Source: Chara braunii (lineage: Eukaryota > Streptophyta > Charophyceae > Charales > Characeae). From it: a DNA stretch of 46,497 nucleotides. Positions 19,779-29,856 of this stretch are shown here, piece by piece. The DNA is taken from positions 643,419 to 689,915 of the forward strand of contig BFEA01000139.1 in the NCBI GenBank assembly GCA_003427395.1, written 5' to 3'. Under the pieces are notes generated by a model. It ran no database searches and was not told the DNA's origin. It worked only from the letters and a program-made list of their open reading frames with translations. The translations under genes and the position numbers were made by a program. Positions within the stretch are counted from its first letter, which is position 1; each line of letters starts with the position of its first letter.

Positions 19779-22700
19779 TGTCGGGCGGCTGCCCACCAGC
19801 CGAAAGTTTTTTTCTTCATTTAAAATGAGAAATATTTATCCTTTTTGCTTTTTTTGCGTGGTTTTGACGAATGCATGCATGTGGATATGATGCTTTTGGA
19901 GGCCTTTGGGCATTCGGGTCTTCGTACTAACCTTTCGATAGTCTGGAGTAACGATTCGAATCATGGTCGCAAGCGGGCTTGGGCGGACTCCCAGAGATCG
20001 AAGTTTTGGACCTAAGGCAGAGACTCTGGGCTTGATGGCTGACTTAGAGGGAGGCCATGGGAAACTCAGAAAAAAGAGAGCCGACAAGGGCCTGGGTGTG
20101 GCTATGCGAAGTTGCCAACAACATGACTCTGGGGGCAACGGGAAGAAACTCGTAACGGTTGCTTATCCGCATGGGTGGCACCGGATGGGTCCTAAGGCGA
20201 TGGCGGGTCCCACGTCGACAAGTTTTCGAAGGCCTGCAGTGAGCTGGGGAGGGCGTAAAAATTTGAGAATCCTAAGGGTCGAAAGCAACTGGCTTATATG
20301 AAGGGGGAGGTGCGGGTCCCAGACCAGTTTCCGTACGAACTGAAACTAAATAGGGGGGGTTCGAGGACCGATAAAGCATGATGAGCGTAGATCCCTTCGA
20401 AAAGATCGACATAAAAACGGTTCAGTGTCTTCGGCTTCATTGGCATACGTTATGCGACTGTCAGATCGGGTACAGATGGAGCAGTACACCGCCGCGGCCC
20501 TCTAAGGAACATTCCGGAGGGGGAGAAGGAACCGGCCCGGCCAGTAAGAATCCAAGGCGACTGATTCGAGGAGGTGTAAGGGGAAGCCAAGATCAACGGA
20601 TCCGGAGTATGGGGAAGAAGAAGGGAGAGAGCCGGCCGAGGAGGAGGCGAGCGGGGACGGAAGACGGTGGCTTGATCACCGCTGTGAGTAATCGAAAGAA
20701 CAGACCTTGTGTTTAGATCAGCTGGGAGAATGGTGTGATCGGTACCCAGGACAATCATCGCGAGCTATCCTCTTAGTGATTGGTAGTGGGAGCAGAGGTG
20801 AGCCAGAAGAGAGGGGGGGGAAGCCGGTCAATTTCGGGGCCGCTCGGATGGCTGAACTAGCTGGCGAGTGGGGCCGCATTCCCTGAGTAGGAGAGGCTAA
20901 CTGACATCGGAATCCGACCAAAGAGAACGGGGGGGAGAGGAACTGGTGATAGGGAAGGCGGTTTGAATTGACTCTTGAGCTGCGCGAAGCAAGCCGTTGC
21001 TCAACTGGATACTTGGCCTTCAGAAAGGGGCTGGCCGGAAGCGGGATTGAGCAAGGAAGGGTAGGTGACTGGGGATTGAAGAATCGGTGAGAGATAGATG
21101 GCTTCACGAATCTTGGGGGCGCGCTCGCCTTCTAGAATTCGATAACTGTCTTAGAAGGGCGGAAAGCCTCGACCCATCTCCAGGGAAGAAAGGCCAAGGA
21201 GCTAGGCAGGCGGGAAAATTGGTCGCGGCTAGCTTCTTGATATCCGTTGGGCCAACGAGAAAATGACGCCTTTTCGCCTGCTAGGTGTTGAGCTCTGAAG
21301 AGCAAAAGACCACTGCTGAGACGGGAGAAAACCAACAAAACAGGGGAAGGGGAAAGGTCGGCGCCACAGTGTAGCTAGAGCTTCACGCAAGACAAGCAGG
21401 TGGGCGCTCCCGGAAGGCTACTTTCGCTAATCGGGCAAGAGAATCGAATAAGAAGAGCTTGGATCTGATGAAGGCATGGCAGCGTCAGGGATTGGTGGGG
21501 AGGATAGGAGGGAGGATCGAAGCCCCACGGAGTAGACCGGGCGGGAAAAAGCGGATGACGGCGGAGCCGTCAAATTTTTTTTTTTTAGATGACCGAGGCG
21601 GGAGAATTGCGAGTTGGAAAAATTTCGCCCTTCCGCCGAACCCCGAAAGAAAGGAGGTGGCAAGGATCGGTCTGAGGGAAAAACGGCCAAAGAAGGAGTA
21701 TAAGAGGAGAAGAGAGGGAGAGAGAAAAGGAGAAGGGGGAGAGGCGCACGAGAGGGATGTGCACGCGCAATAGCCGGAGATGCACAGAGCGGGTGTCATT
21801 CGAAGCGTACGGGTCGCATGCGTACGAGCGACTAGAGGAGCACGGGAACGCACGTTGGGGAGGCGCACGCGAAGTTGGCGCCCGAGCACGGAAAGGGACG
21901 AGTTCACAACGCCCATGAAGAAAACGACGGCCGCGGAGGTGCACTCCTGCGTTCGGGTCTAGAGGCAGATCAAGGTGGCGATCTTGTCATGTCCTGGGGA
22001 GGCGAGGGTGAGCGGAGTGGGAAGGAGGTATGAGGAGCGAACTAAGAAGAGCGAGAGACAGCGGAGCCGGAGGGGCGGAGAAGCGAGCGGCAACAGCTCG
22101 CACACGAGGTGGGCTCTTACCGCGCGAGGCATCGCCCGAAGCGCATGGGGCCTGCGCAGTCGCTCGTACCACTCTAACGAGCTCACTGCGCAGAGAAGGG
22201 TGAGAGTATTGTGCGTGGCACGTTCGCGGGAGGAGCGAGCTAAGCTCGCCCCTCTGATTCGGAGGACGCTAGCGATGTGATAACCATACGCGCTACGCAC
22301 GGTAAGGGGCCTTGCAGGCAAAAAAAAAAAAAAAAAAGGGGTAAAGGGAGAGAGTTCGAGAAGTCCGAGAGGACGTCGGCGTACGGGGCGGTGACTCGCC
22401 CGGTATGACGGGCACACGGAGTAGTTCTTAGCTGAGTGGGGGATAGCAAAAGTTAGGAAGGAGGGAGAGGTCGAAGGAAGAAAAAGGGGAGGGAGCGATG
22501 AAGGAGGAAGACCGACGGTTGTTCGGGTGAGGGGCCGGATAGAGCAAGAAGGAGATGAGACCCGAGAACTAGCGACGACGACGATCTCTGGGCCGATTCA
22601 TGACTGGTCGCGGGCCCTCTCCCACGCGCTTCAGTGGCTCGGCTCCATAAGTTAGGCGTCTAGAGTTCACACGATAAACTACAGCGGGCCACGTTCACTG

Positions 22701-22946
22701 ATGGTGAGCCTCGACTCCAATTTGTGCTGGTACGGGACGCATTGGGCTGTTTCGCCCCGAGTGCGTCGGGGAATCGGCTACACTCCTCGCCGGGCACTAA
22801 CTTCTGGGAGGAGCTCGCTCCGGTCGCTCCTTGGACGCACTCGCCGCGCTCATGAGTCAGGCATTCCCGAGCTGTCCGCGAGGTACTTCGGCTCTAGGCG
22901 TCTGTCCCTAGCCTCCTCAATGCGAACCGGGCTCCGACAACTACGG

Positions 22947-23050
22947 AGAAAGAGAGAGAGTGAGAGAGAAAGAGAGAGAGAGTGTGAGGAGAAGAGAGGG
23001 AGAGAGAAAGGGAGGAAGAGAGAGAGCGGCGGGCGAGAGAAGAGAGGGAG
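22947..23050. repeat. GA-rich microsatellite inside the 5' LTR
   Basis: About 100 nt dominated by GAGA, AGAG and GGGAGAG on the plus strand. The Arg/Glu-rich and Ser/Leu-rich ORFs that cross it are repeat translations. Confidence 0.8.
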
Positions 23051-23456
23051 ATCCAGTGAGCCGAATACGAAAAGCTGGCTCTGAGAAGCGGAGGGGTCAG
23101 CGGTGGCACTCGAGCTGGGCGGGCACCCAGGGACGTGGCTGTTCGTCGAGAGCTTCGAGCTCTTCTGCGTCTTCTTCGAGCTGCGGGTCGGCACTCTCCC
23201 TCTCTCTGAGTTTGTAAGCTTTAGGGCGTTAGGAGCGCAATTAGGGTTTGGCTTGCGCACACAGGCAACAGGCCGCCATCGGCCGACCTGGGCTCGATCT
23301 TTTTGCTTCCTTTTCCCCTTTGCAGTCCGAGTCTATTCGGGTGAAAGTCGAGCTACGTGTTGTTTTCTTCCATAAGATCTCTGAGCAGCGGGGGAGTTGC
23401 ACTGGTCTATGCGTATAAAAGTAAAAATTTCGGGTCTGTCGTCGGTCTGTTCTCGC

Positions 23457-24250
23457 GAGCTTCAAAATCGCGGAGTCGGAGTCTGGTGTATTCTTGGGAA
23501 AGTCAAGTTTCCAGTCCATCTCGCTGATCGGTTGAACTCGAGAGCTTCGAAATTGCAGAGTCTGGGTCCGGTGTATTATGGGGAAAGTCGAGTTTTCAGT
23601 CTATCTCGCTGATCGGTTGTACTCGAGAGCTTCGAAATTGCAGAGTCGGAGTCCGGTGTATTCTTCGAAAAGTCAAGTTTCCAGTCTGTCTCGCTGATCG
23701 GTTGTACTCGCGAACTTCAAAATTGCAGAGTCGGAGTCCGATGTATTCTTGGGAAAGTCAAGTCTCTAGTCAGTCTCGCTGAATCGGTCGCACTCGCGAA
23801 CTTCGAAATTGGAGAGTCTGAGTCCGGTGTATTCTTGGTAAAGTCGAGTTTCCCGCTGTTGGGCTGCCCTCAAGAGCTTCGAAATTGCAGAGTCTGAGCC
23901 CGGTGTGTTATTGGGAAAGTAAAGTTTTCCGTATGTCTCGCTGTTCGGTTGTACTCGCGACTTTCAAAATTGCAGAGTCTGGGTCCGGTGTATTCTTGCG
24001 GAAGTCAAGTTTCCAGTCGGTCTCGTTGTTGGGCTGTACTTGAGAATTTCAAAATTGCAAGCTCTGGTCTGGTGTATTCGTGGGAAAGTTAAGCTCCCAG
24101 TCCGTCTCGTCCAGGTGAGTGTTGAGCAGTTGTTGGGTTGTACTCGTGAGCTTCAAATTTGCAAGACTGGGTCTGGTGTACTCGTGAGAAAGTGAAGTTT
24201 CAAATCTGTCTCGGAACGTCTAGGGGGCCGCGCTCTTGAACTGCAAAATT
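23457..24250 (+). repeat. 85-bp tandem repeat array within the LTR (about 9-10 units)
   Basis: Units start at a GAGCTTC/GAACTTC landmark near 23457, 23542, 23627, 23712, 23798, 23874, 23959, 24044, 24148 and 24238. Each reads roughly TTCGAAATTGCAGAGTC, then GTCCGGTGTATTCTTGGG, AAAGTCAAGTTTCCAGTC and CTCGCTGATCGGTTGTACTC. Most spacings are exactly 85 bp; one unit is 9 bp short and one 19 bp long. Copies diverge increasingly toward the right. Being in the LTR just upstream of the primer site, the array would lie in the transcribed leader or the promoter region and might act as enhancer or packaging signal; that is speculation. Confidence 0.88.
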
Positions 24251-24589
24251 ACAATTGGGGTCCGGTTTATTCGTGCTTGGGCCCGTTTCATCCCAGCGAT
24301 CCCCGAGCAGCGATTCAGCTGCACCAATGAGCTCAAGAATCGCAGTCAGGGTCGGGAAGGTCCGAGTGGGCAATCACACCGTCCTCGCCCTCGGCCACGG
24401 CGCATCAGGTCCCAAATAGCACGGGCTTATCTTAACCCGCTTAGGGCGCTGTCTAGCGCAAATAACACCCCCAGCTCATCGAAACCGATAGAGAGGTAGA
24501 AGGAGGGATAAGGATTGTCGGCGTAGGTGGGCTTGAAAAGGGCAGTCAGCGAGGGCGCTAAAAAAGGGAAACCCGACTACCCGACAAAG

Positions 24590-24608
24590 TGGCGCCGTTG
24601 CCTAGGAT
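24590..24608 (+). promoter_or_regulatory. Primer-binding site matching tRNA-Asp
   Basis: TGGCGCCGTTGCC is complementary to the 3' end of plant tRNA-Asp including CCA. The following TAGGAT agrees with GGGGAT at four of six positions. Plant Ty3/gypsy elements of the Athila and Tat groups commonly use this primer. It begins 3 nt after the CA that would end the 5' LTR. Confidence 0.78.
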
Positions 24609-25037
24609 GAGCGTTTCTTTCCCGGCCACGGCCGGCTCAGCAGCTACGGGATAAGGGAGGACCGGCGTGACAGGCAGCGGTAGGGTGAGTTTGAGGTATT
24701 CTGCAATTTTTCGCCATCAAGTCCTTCGGCACGCGTCTTCAAGGTAGTCTCCAACGGATTCTCCACGGTGATCACGGTTCTTCTCGAGCGGCATCGGCGA
24801 GGGGTTTATTGGGGAGGGTTTGTTGTTGGGCTTGTCGTGTGCGAGGGGTTTTTGGGTGTCGGGCTCGTCTCCTTGGCTTTTGCAGGTCCGCTCCGGCCCG
24901 CTTGCGATCTCGGCTCCCGCTTCCAGCCTTCGAAGGGTAAAACATGTCAGTCCCTTTTTGTGTGTTTGGTTTTCGCGCGTGTTTATTTTTAAAAATTAAA
25001 AAATTAAGGGGGTGCACAGTTTGCTTGAGGGGTCTGA

Positions 25038-25577
25038 ATGAGGGTGAAGAACAACGAAAGGGTGGGAAGAAAAACAGTCTGGGAAAATAGTGTAAGGGGG
25101 TCTGCTCGAGGGGAAGAGAGAGAGAGGGGGAAAGGGAGAGAGGAAAGAGGGGTCCAAGAGGGTCCGGTAGCGCTGTCTATTTGGGACCCAAGAGGGTCGC
25201 CAAATATTCTTGATCCACACGGGCTGTGGAGGGCTCCTACCCAAAGTCCCGCACAAGAGAGGGTGTCTAGAGAAGGGTTAGGGGCTTCGATTCTCGACCT
25301 TCGAGGGCTGACGACGAGACCAACTTCCGCGAGGGAGCGGGACACTCCAACGGGACCGGTTCGGAACTTGGGGGAGAGGAGAGTGGTGTTACGGGTACCG
25401 GGGCGAGGGGGAGAGAGAGACACACCCACATCTGCTAGTGAGGGGGTTAGAGAAGAAAGGGATACTTGGGGTCCCTTGGACGAGGGGTCGGAGGCCGATT
25501 CCTAGGTGGACCGGTGTCTTGCTGATTTCTCGGACTCGGAGCTGGGGGACTATTGGGATTATGATAATGAGTATTGA
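25038..25577 (+). pseudogene. ORF0: charged protein of unknown function in the retrotransposon leader
   Basis: ATG at 25038, open for 155 codons to a TAG at 25503, then the same frame continues for 23 codons to TGA 25575-25577. The N-terminal part is rich in Arg, Glu and Gly (ERERGKGREERG). The end is acidic and aromatic (DSELGDYWDYDNEY), a change in composition that looks protein-like. No known domain. It is the first sizeable frame after the primer site, about 430 bp downstream. It may be spurious, since simple purine-rich DNA also gives Arg/Glu/Gly-rich frames. Confidence 0.35.
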
Positions 25578-26154
25578 AGACACGAGGTACGTATGCTTGT
25601 CAACCCAACCTGAAAGCCTCTTCCTAAAGCTCCGCTTTTCCCACCCCAGGAGAATGGGGGGGGAAAAGAGGCAGCGGGAGGCGGAAAAGGAAGAAGGGAA
25701 CGAAGTGCGAAGAGTTCACGATGAGGAGAATGGGGGGGGAGTAGATAGGCTAGTGATTTCTGATAAATAGGTTGATCTTGTCCTGGGACCCGGGTAATTC
25801 CACGCTTGAGGTGGGCCGAGTAGAGGCGTGGTACCGAATAGGCTAACTTAGGGTTAGAGGTCGGTTCAGTGGGGGACATAGGACCCAGGTGTGTGACTTC
25901 GGTCCGACTCCGGGGAGGGGGTTGCCACCCTTCCTCGGGGATAACCTGTGTCCGCGGCTAGTCTCTAGGCCAGGAGTGGGGAGGAGTCTCTCAGCGGGGG
26001 AGGACAGGAAGGTAGCCGAGTGAGACGGCGTTCCTTCTCTGGTCCATTTGATCCTTCTGAGCTCACAAGCTCTTTCTCCTTGCGGGATAGAGGTGGTCTC
26101 TTGAGTAACCGAAAGGAAATAGGGACTTAGGGAATCTCCCTTTGATTATATTGC
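25578..26154. other. Leader spacer, no gene recognised
   Basis: G-rich sequence between ORF0 and the packed ORF tract. The short frames here have no motif in common with the A or BC families. Confidence 0.5.
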
Positions 26155-26513
26155 ATGAGCTTAGAAGCCGTTCCGGAATGGATTAGGTGTGTACGTACAA
26201 AAGTGTTGACGTGTGGTGTTACTCCTTTCGACTATGGACGGGTGACTTTGATGTGGGTGTCTATGTAGAGGAGCGGCAAGATCAAGGAAAGGACTTCCTT
26301 CGTGGGTGGGAAGAGGCAATAGTCCACTCCCGCGGTTCGCGGGAGGAATTCAGGGGTTACGGGTACAAGTATTTCTACTCTCTAGGATATCGAACCTACC
26401 CCAGAGGTGGTCGCCCGACGCCCGTAATTTCGGACGCTTATCTCGATGGGTTGGATGAATGGAAAGTGTTAGTAGGGATTGTGGAGAGAGTGGTGAGAGC
26501 GGCGAATCCATGA
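26155..26513 (+). pseudogene. A1: first ORF of the packed tract (A family, unknown function)
   Basis: The DNA at 26155 reads ATGAGCTTAGAAGCC, matching the start of paralogue A2 (ATGAGCTTGAGGGCT), but a frame change is needed to enter the conserved part VDVWCYSFRLWTGDFDVGVY, so A1 appears frameshifted near 26185. An in-frame ATG at 26178 is closed by a TAG two codons later. The body (about 105 residues) is aromatic-rich: WCY, WTG, YKYFYSLGY, and an ending DAYLDGLDEWKVLVGIV. It ends TGA 26511-26513, overlapping the ATG of A2 in ATGA. No known domain; probably a compact globular protein. Confidence 0.6.
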
Positions 26514-26852
26514 GCTTGAGGGCTTTGGAGTTTGAACCCGCAGGAATTAGTGTAGGTAATCGAGGCGGGGTAGACGTGTGGTGCTATACCTTCTACTGGT
26601 GGACCGGCCACTTCGACATAGCCTTGTACGTAGAAGAGGGTGTTGATAGAGAGGCAGGATATTTGGATANCTGGGAGGAAGTGGTCGGTCACGCACATCT
26701 CGAGAGACAACTGCTGGGGCCTCACGAGATTAACTACTTCTACTCGTTGGGGTGGGCCTGTTCCCACTATTCCGGACGCCTTCCTGGACGGGTCGGACGA
26801 GTGGAGAGCGCTAGTTCAAATCATAGAGGAGATAGTCCAAGGGGATGGTTAG
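26510..26852 (+). pseudogene. A2: second A-family ORF, frameshifted
   Basis: ATG at 26510 within an ATGA overlap with the A1 stop. VDVWCYTFYWWTGHFDIALY, a WEEVV-H segment and NYFYSLG align with A1, and after a frame change near 26745 the ending DAFLDGSDEWRALVQIIEE matches A1's DAYLDGLDEWKVLVGIVER. A few residues between are missing relative to A1, so a small deletion caused the shift. An undetermined base lies at 26670. In the conserved frame it stops at TAG 26850-26852, overlapping by 8 nt the ATG of BC1 (26845). Function unknown. Confidence 0.6.
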
Positions 26853-27588
26853 GATCATAGAGAGTACTGAGGAAGAAGGGGTTCGGATAGAGAAGGCGGA
26901 TTTAAGCAAAGACAGGGAGTGCTTCAGCGTCCCCTTAGACCACCGCACGGAGAGGTATCTAGCCGGCCGCGAGAGGGGATTAGAGCTAGAACAAGGGGTT
27001 TTTCTTTGGGCTCGTTTCACGGTAGGAACTTGGGAAGGGGATAGGTGGTTCCGAAATAGGCCCCAGAACAGGAAGAGACCCAGGCGAACGGTGATCCGTG
27101 CGGAAGGAACTGTCTATTTGAGTAAGGAGGTCTGGGTCGATTACGTCACTCACTTGGTCCTGGGTTGGTACCGTGCGGATCATTGGGAGGCACGAGCGGG
27201 TCCGATTTTGAGGCGGATTTTTTAGGCGGAGCCTCTGAGACACTGCCCGCCCGTTGAGGTAAGGGTGACCTGCGCGTGAGACGAGGAGTACCCTCGCGCC
27301 ACAGGGTGCATCCGAGCCATATTCCCGTCGTTCGTTTTTCGAAGGGTGAGCAGGAAGGAGGAGTGGTACGAGAGGGTTGTGCGGTCCATAGTGCGAGAGA
27401 GGGGGTGGCAGCTCTCCGTTAGGTCGCTCCATTGGTACTATACCTATTGCGTGGATAACCCTGTACCATACGGGATCAAGGCGTGTAGGATTCGTGTGGG
27501 GATCTTTAGGGAGTCTACCCGGGACCGCGAGGGAGGAAGGGACTACGGATACCAAAGAGTCTTCGGGGTGTCACAGAGAATGTTCTAA
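26845..27588 (+). pseudogene. BC1: first of six paralogous ORFs (BC family, unknown function)
   Basis: A 248-codon frame from ATG 26845 to TAA 27586-27588, interrupted by TAG 27223 and TGA 27277. The N-terminal half (B module) has FLWARFTVGTW, then a basic stretch and GTVYLSKEVWVDYVTHLVLG. The C-terminal half (C module) has EEWYERVVRSIVRERGW and LHWYYTYCVDNPVPYG. Both halves line up with the intact BC4, including a VTC segment just before the TGA. The next ORF starts directly after the stop (TAAATG, then a second ATG at 27593). No family is recognised. Confidence 0.6.
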
Positions 27589-27592
27589 ATGA

Positions 27593-28222
27593 ATGGTGTT
27601 CCATGATAGAGAGCAGGGATGCTTCTTAGAGTCCTCTTTAGAGGACCGTGAGGCCCTTAGGCTGGTCCCTAGCAACGGGGAAGTCCCTAGAATCCAAAGA
27701 AGTAGAAGGCCAAGGTCTTGGGCAGAGTCTTGAAGTAACCGCGGTTATTTTCGTAGCACCGGAGGCTTGGGCGAAGCTTGTAGTACCCCTAATTCTGGGA
27801 CAAGGGGGTGGGCTGAAAAAGTTGTTGCGTGAAGCGAGAGAAGTGAGAGGGGAGTGGATAAGTAGGTTTAGAGAGCGATTTGCATTCGTGTCCGTGGAAA
27901 GGGAGAGGTTCGCGAGGGAAAGAGAACTTCCGAGGTCGAGTTACCCGTAACTGTGAGGGTGCCGTCTTTCCTGTTCCCTAGAGCAAACGAGGGAAAGATA
28001 GTGTGTCTTCTAGAGAGGGGTAGGAGTTTGGGGCTAACTTTCAGAGCCCTGTGGATACTGTATACGCACTGCATCGATCAGGGTATTCCGCCGCGCAGGA
28101 AACTCTGGGGTATTTTCCGGAGACTGGGGTCTCTAGACAAACCCTTCACTCTCTCTCCTGAAAAATATCGCAGGTGGGTCTTTAGAACGATAATAGTAGA
28201 TGATGAAGTTCTTGCTCAATGA
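27593..28222 (+). pseudogene. BC2: second BC-family ORF, frameshifted
   Basis: From ATG 27593 an N-terminus (DREQGCFLESSLEDREALRL) resembles BC1's DRECFSVPLDHRTERYL, until a TGA near 27731. The B-module strand VTAVIFVAPEAWAKLVVPLI and a charged helix follow in a second frame (to 27950). A third frame (27953-28222) gives the C module: LTFRALWILYTHCIDQGIPP and KLWGIFRRLGSL. Two frame changes are needed. It ends at TGA 28220-28222, overlapping the start of BC3 (28200) by 23 nt. Function unknown. Confidence 0.55.
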
Positions 28223-28928
28223 AAACGGGGTGGTAGAATCGATAGAGGTCAGTGACGCCGAGAAGGTGTTAGTTCCGGGAGACCCCAGGGTGACCCCTTA
28301 TTGGATGGGCATGGAGAAGGGGGAGGTCTTCACGGAAGGAGCATACGTGTGGGTTAGAGCCCGTCGGCTTACCTGGAAGGAAGGGGTAGAGAGAGGCGGC
28401 CCGCCTGACCTTGGCCGATTCTTAGAGGTTCGGGCTACGATCTTCCTCAGCGAAGAGACGTGAACCGAGGTTTGGAGAGGTTTGGTAACCGGGCAACTAA
28501 CACATTTTGAGTACCGAGAATCTGCGAGAATAGCGGCGAACAACTTAGTGTTGGGTGACTACGAGGAAGGGACCTTCGAGTCTTGGTCCCTAGTGTCCTT
28601 TGCTGAGCCCAGGGAGGTCCCGCGTGCATCAGGAGTCCTTCACGCGGACTTGCCCAAGTTCCTGTCGAATTCTTTTTTGGGGGACCTGGAGGAGCGGGTA
28701 GTGAGGGTGCTTAGGGCGGCTCAGGAGTTTAGGGTGTGGGCTAGGGGTTTGTTCTGGCTTTATACCCGGTGCGTGGATGCGGGAGTTCCCCCAAGGAGTG
28801 AGCTGTCCGCCATATTTGGGAGGTTGAGAGAGTTTGAGGGACTCCGATCCCTCGTCGCGGACGTTCCGTACGCCCGCCTCTTCGGAGAAGAGCAGGTGTC
28901 TAACCGGCGGGGTTTCGAGGGCCGATGA
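28200..28928 (+). pseudogene. BC3: third BC-family ORF, one in-frame TGA
   Basis: A 243-codon frame from ATG ATG at 28200 to TGA 28926-28928, broken only by TGA 28461, where an ACG-TGA context is consistent with CGA decay. The B module reads VRARRLTW and EVRATIFLSEE. The C module, LEERVVRVLRAAQEFRVWAR followed by GLFWLYTRCVDAGVPP and ELSAIFGRL, is the clearest of the family, with a Trp-Leu-Tyr-Thr-x-Cys core. The stop overlaps BC4's ATG in ATGA (28925-28928). Function unknown; the C module is probably helical. Confidence 0.65.
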
Positions 28929-29683
28929 TAAGGGGGATCTTGAGAACTCTTTGGGCATCCATAGAGCCCGTAGAGGATACCGGGGAGGTTGTCAGAGTCA
29001 CTCTGCCTAGGGCCAGATTGACTGAGCCGGCTAAAACTCTCCTGCGAGAAGAAGGGGAGATCCGGCGCGGTAAGGCTTTCATACGATTTGCGGTGAGTCG
29101 CGAGGGGAGGGTCGTAGTTGGAAAAACCCGAATATTCCTTTCAAAGGGAGGCCTTGTTGAGATAGCTCGTAGCTTCCGGGTTGGGCAGGACCCTCTCTGG
29201 GACGCTCGAGCCGTGAAAGGCCGGCTAGGAGAGTTAGTAGAGGAGTTGAGGCCTCACGAGGGGTACAACGAGGAATATCTTGTGACCTGCGGGGGTTGGG
29301 AAGAAATACCGCGGTTCATCTCCAGTGAGCCCATGGAGGTCCCCCGTTTCATTTTTGAGCGGGTTTACCACTCCCAGGCTGTTAAGAAGGCGGTGGAAAG
29401 AAGGGTTTTCATCCTGAGTCAGTTCAGGTTCACGGGATCGGACCTCCATACCTTGTTAACTTGGTGTTTTCGGGATCCCTATAGAGACGATTGGTCGACT
29501 CTAGAGGACCTGGGTTACGCCTTTGAAGGGTGGGGTCGACACGCAAGGGAGTCTAAGATATCGTGGAGATACTTAGGTAAGATCTGCGAAGGAGAGCTAG
29601 CGGGGTTGGACCCCTCATATTTGATTCGGGTAGCAATTGCGTGTCGCCGACGGAAGTTAGGGGATGAGCGAGCCGGACCTTGA
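28925..29683 (+). CDS. BC4: intact BC-family ORF (252 residues, unknown function)
   Basis: ATG 28925 to TGA 29681-29683 with no interruption. The B module (residues about 15-105) contains VRVTLPRARL, a strand-like AFIRFAVSREGRVVVGKT, and IFLSKGGLVEIA...GQDPLWDARAV. VTCGGWEEIPRF links to the C module (about 140-235): KKAVERRVFILSQFRFTG, LHTLLTWCFRDPY and a long helical end. VTLPR, the F-x-VS-x-EG-x-x-x-x-GK pattern and G-x-DPL recur in BC6. There is no signal peptide or membrane segment, and charge is mixed. The start is chosen because ATGA couples it to the BC3 stop. It lies in the retrotransposon upstream of gag, and its role could be structural, RNA-binding or regulatory; nothing in the sequence decides. 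Confidence 0.72.
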   Translation: MIRGILRTLWASIEPVEDTGEVVRVTLPRARLTEPAKTLLREEGEIRRGKAFIRFAVSREGRVVVGKTRIFLSKGGLVEIARSFRVGQDPLWDARAVKGRLGELVEELRPHEGYNEEYLVTCGGWEEIPRFISSEPMEVPRFIFERVYHSQAVKKAVERRVFILSQFRFTGSDLHTLLTWCFRDPYRDDWSTLEDLGYAFEGWGRHARESKISWRYLGKICEGELAGLDPSYLIRVAIACRRRKLGDERAGP

Positions 29684-29852
29684 GGGGCTTGTGGGGTTGG
29701 ATAGAGTAAGGGAAGAGGTCCACCGGATCCTCGCTCTGTGCTGGGAGGAAGAAAGAAGGGTTAGGTCTGGGTCCTTAGATAGGATCAAGCTACTCGAGAC
29801 GGCGACAATCGCTATCCTCGACGAGGTCACGATAGATCTTCTCGCGTGGTGA
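29664..29852 (+). CDS. Small acidic/helical ORF between BC4 and BC5 (62 residues)
   Basis: ATG 29664 overlaps the end of BC4 by 20 nt and TGA 29850-29852 lies 4 nt before the ATG of BC5. The sequence looks helical throughout (GLDRVREEVHRILALCWEEE, then LDRIKLLETATIAILDE). It fits the packed head-to-tail pattern of the tract and is uninterrupted. No paralogue inside the window and no known domain. It could also be the displaced C-module equivalent of a shortened neighbour. Confidence 0.5.
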   Translation: MSEPDLEGLVGLDRVREEVHRILALCWEEERRVRSGSLDRIKLLETATIAILDEVTIDLLAW

Positions 29853-29856
29853 GGGG

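Larger units (their letters stand above)
19779..24586 (+). repeat. 5' LTR (about 4.8 kb)
   Basis: It begins TGTCGGGCGG. The first 708 bp (19779-20486) match 38325-39033, the surviving part of the 3' LTR. The right end is set by CCGACA at 24581-24586, followed by 3 nt and the primer-binding site at 24590, which is the standard layout. Inside are CpG-rich sequence (about 21,450-22,300), a poly-A run (22321-22337), a GA/AGAG-rich microsatellite (about 22947-23050) and an 85-bp tandem array (23457-24250). Frames inside the LTR show no known domains. That the LTR extends beyond 20486 is an inference from the primer site; only the first 708 bp has a visible partner. Confidence 0.7.

Noticed and set aside
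19779-20486. Calling a complete 708-bp 5' LTR here, with its partner at 38325-39033
   Set aside because: The right boundary of the shared segment lacks a CA end, a primer site and a target duplication. A good tRNA-Asp primer site 4.1 kb downstream indicates a longer LTR whose 3' partner is truncated.
21459-22450. ORFs in the CpG-rich part of the 5' LTR
   Set aside because: Many overlapping frames on both strands have Arg/Ser/Pro bias from base composition and show no motif or conserved start.
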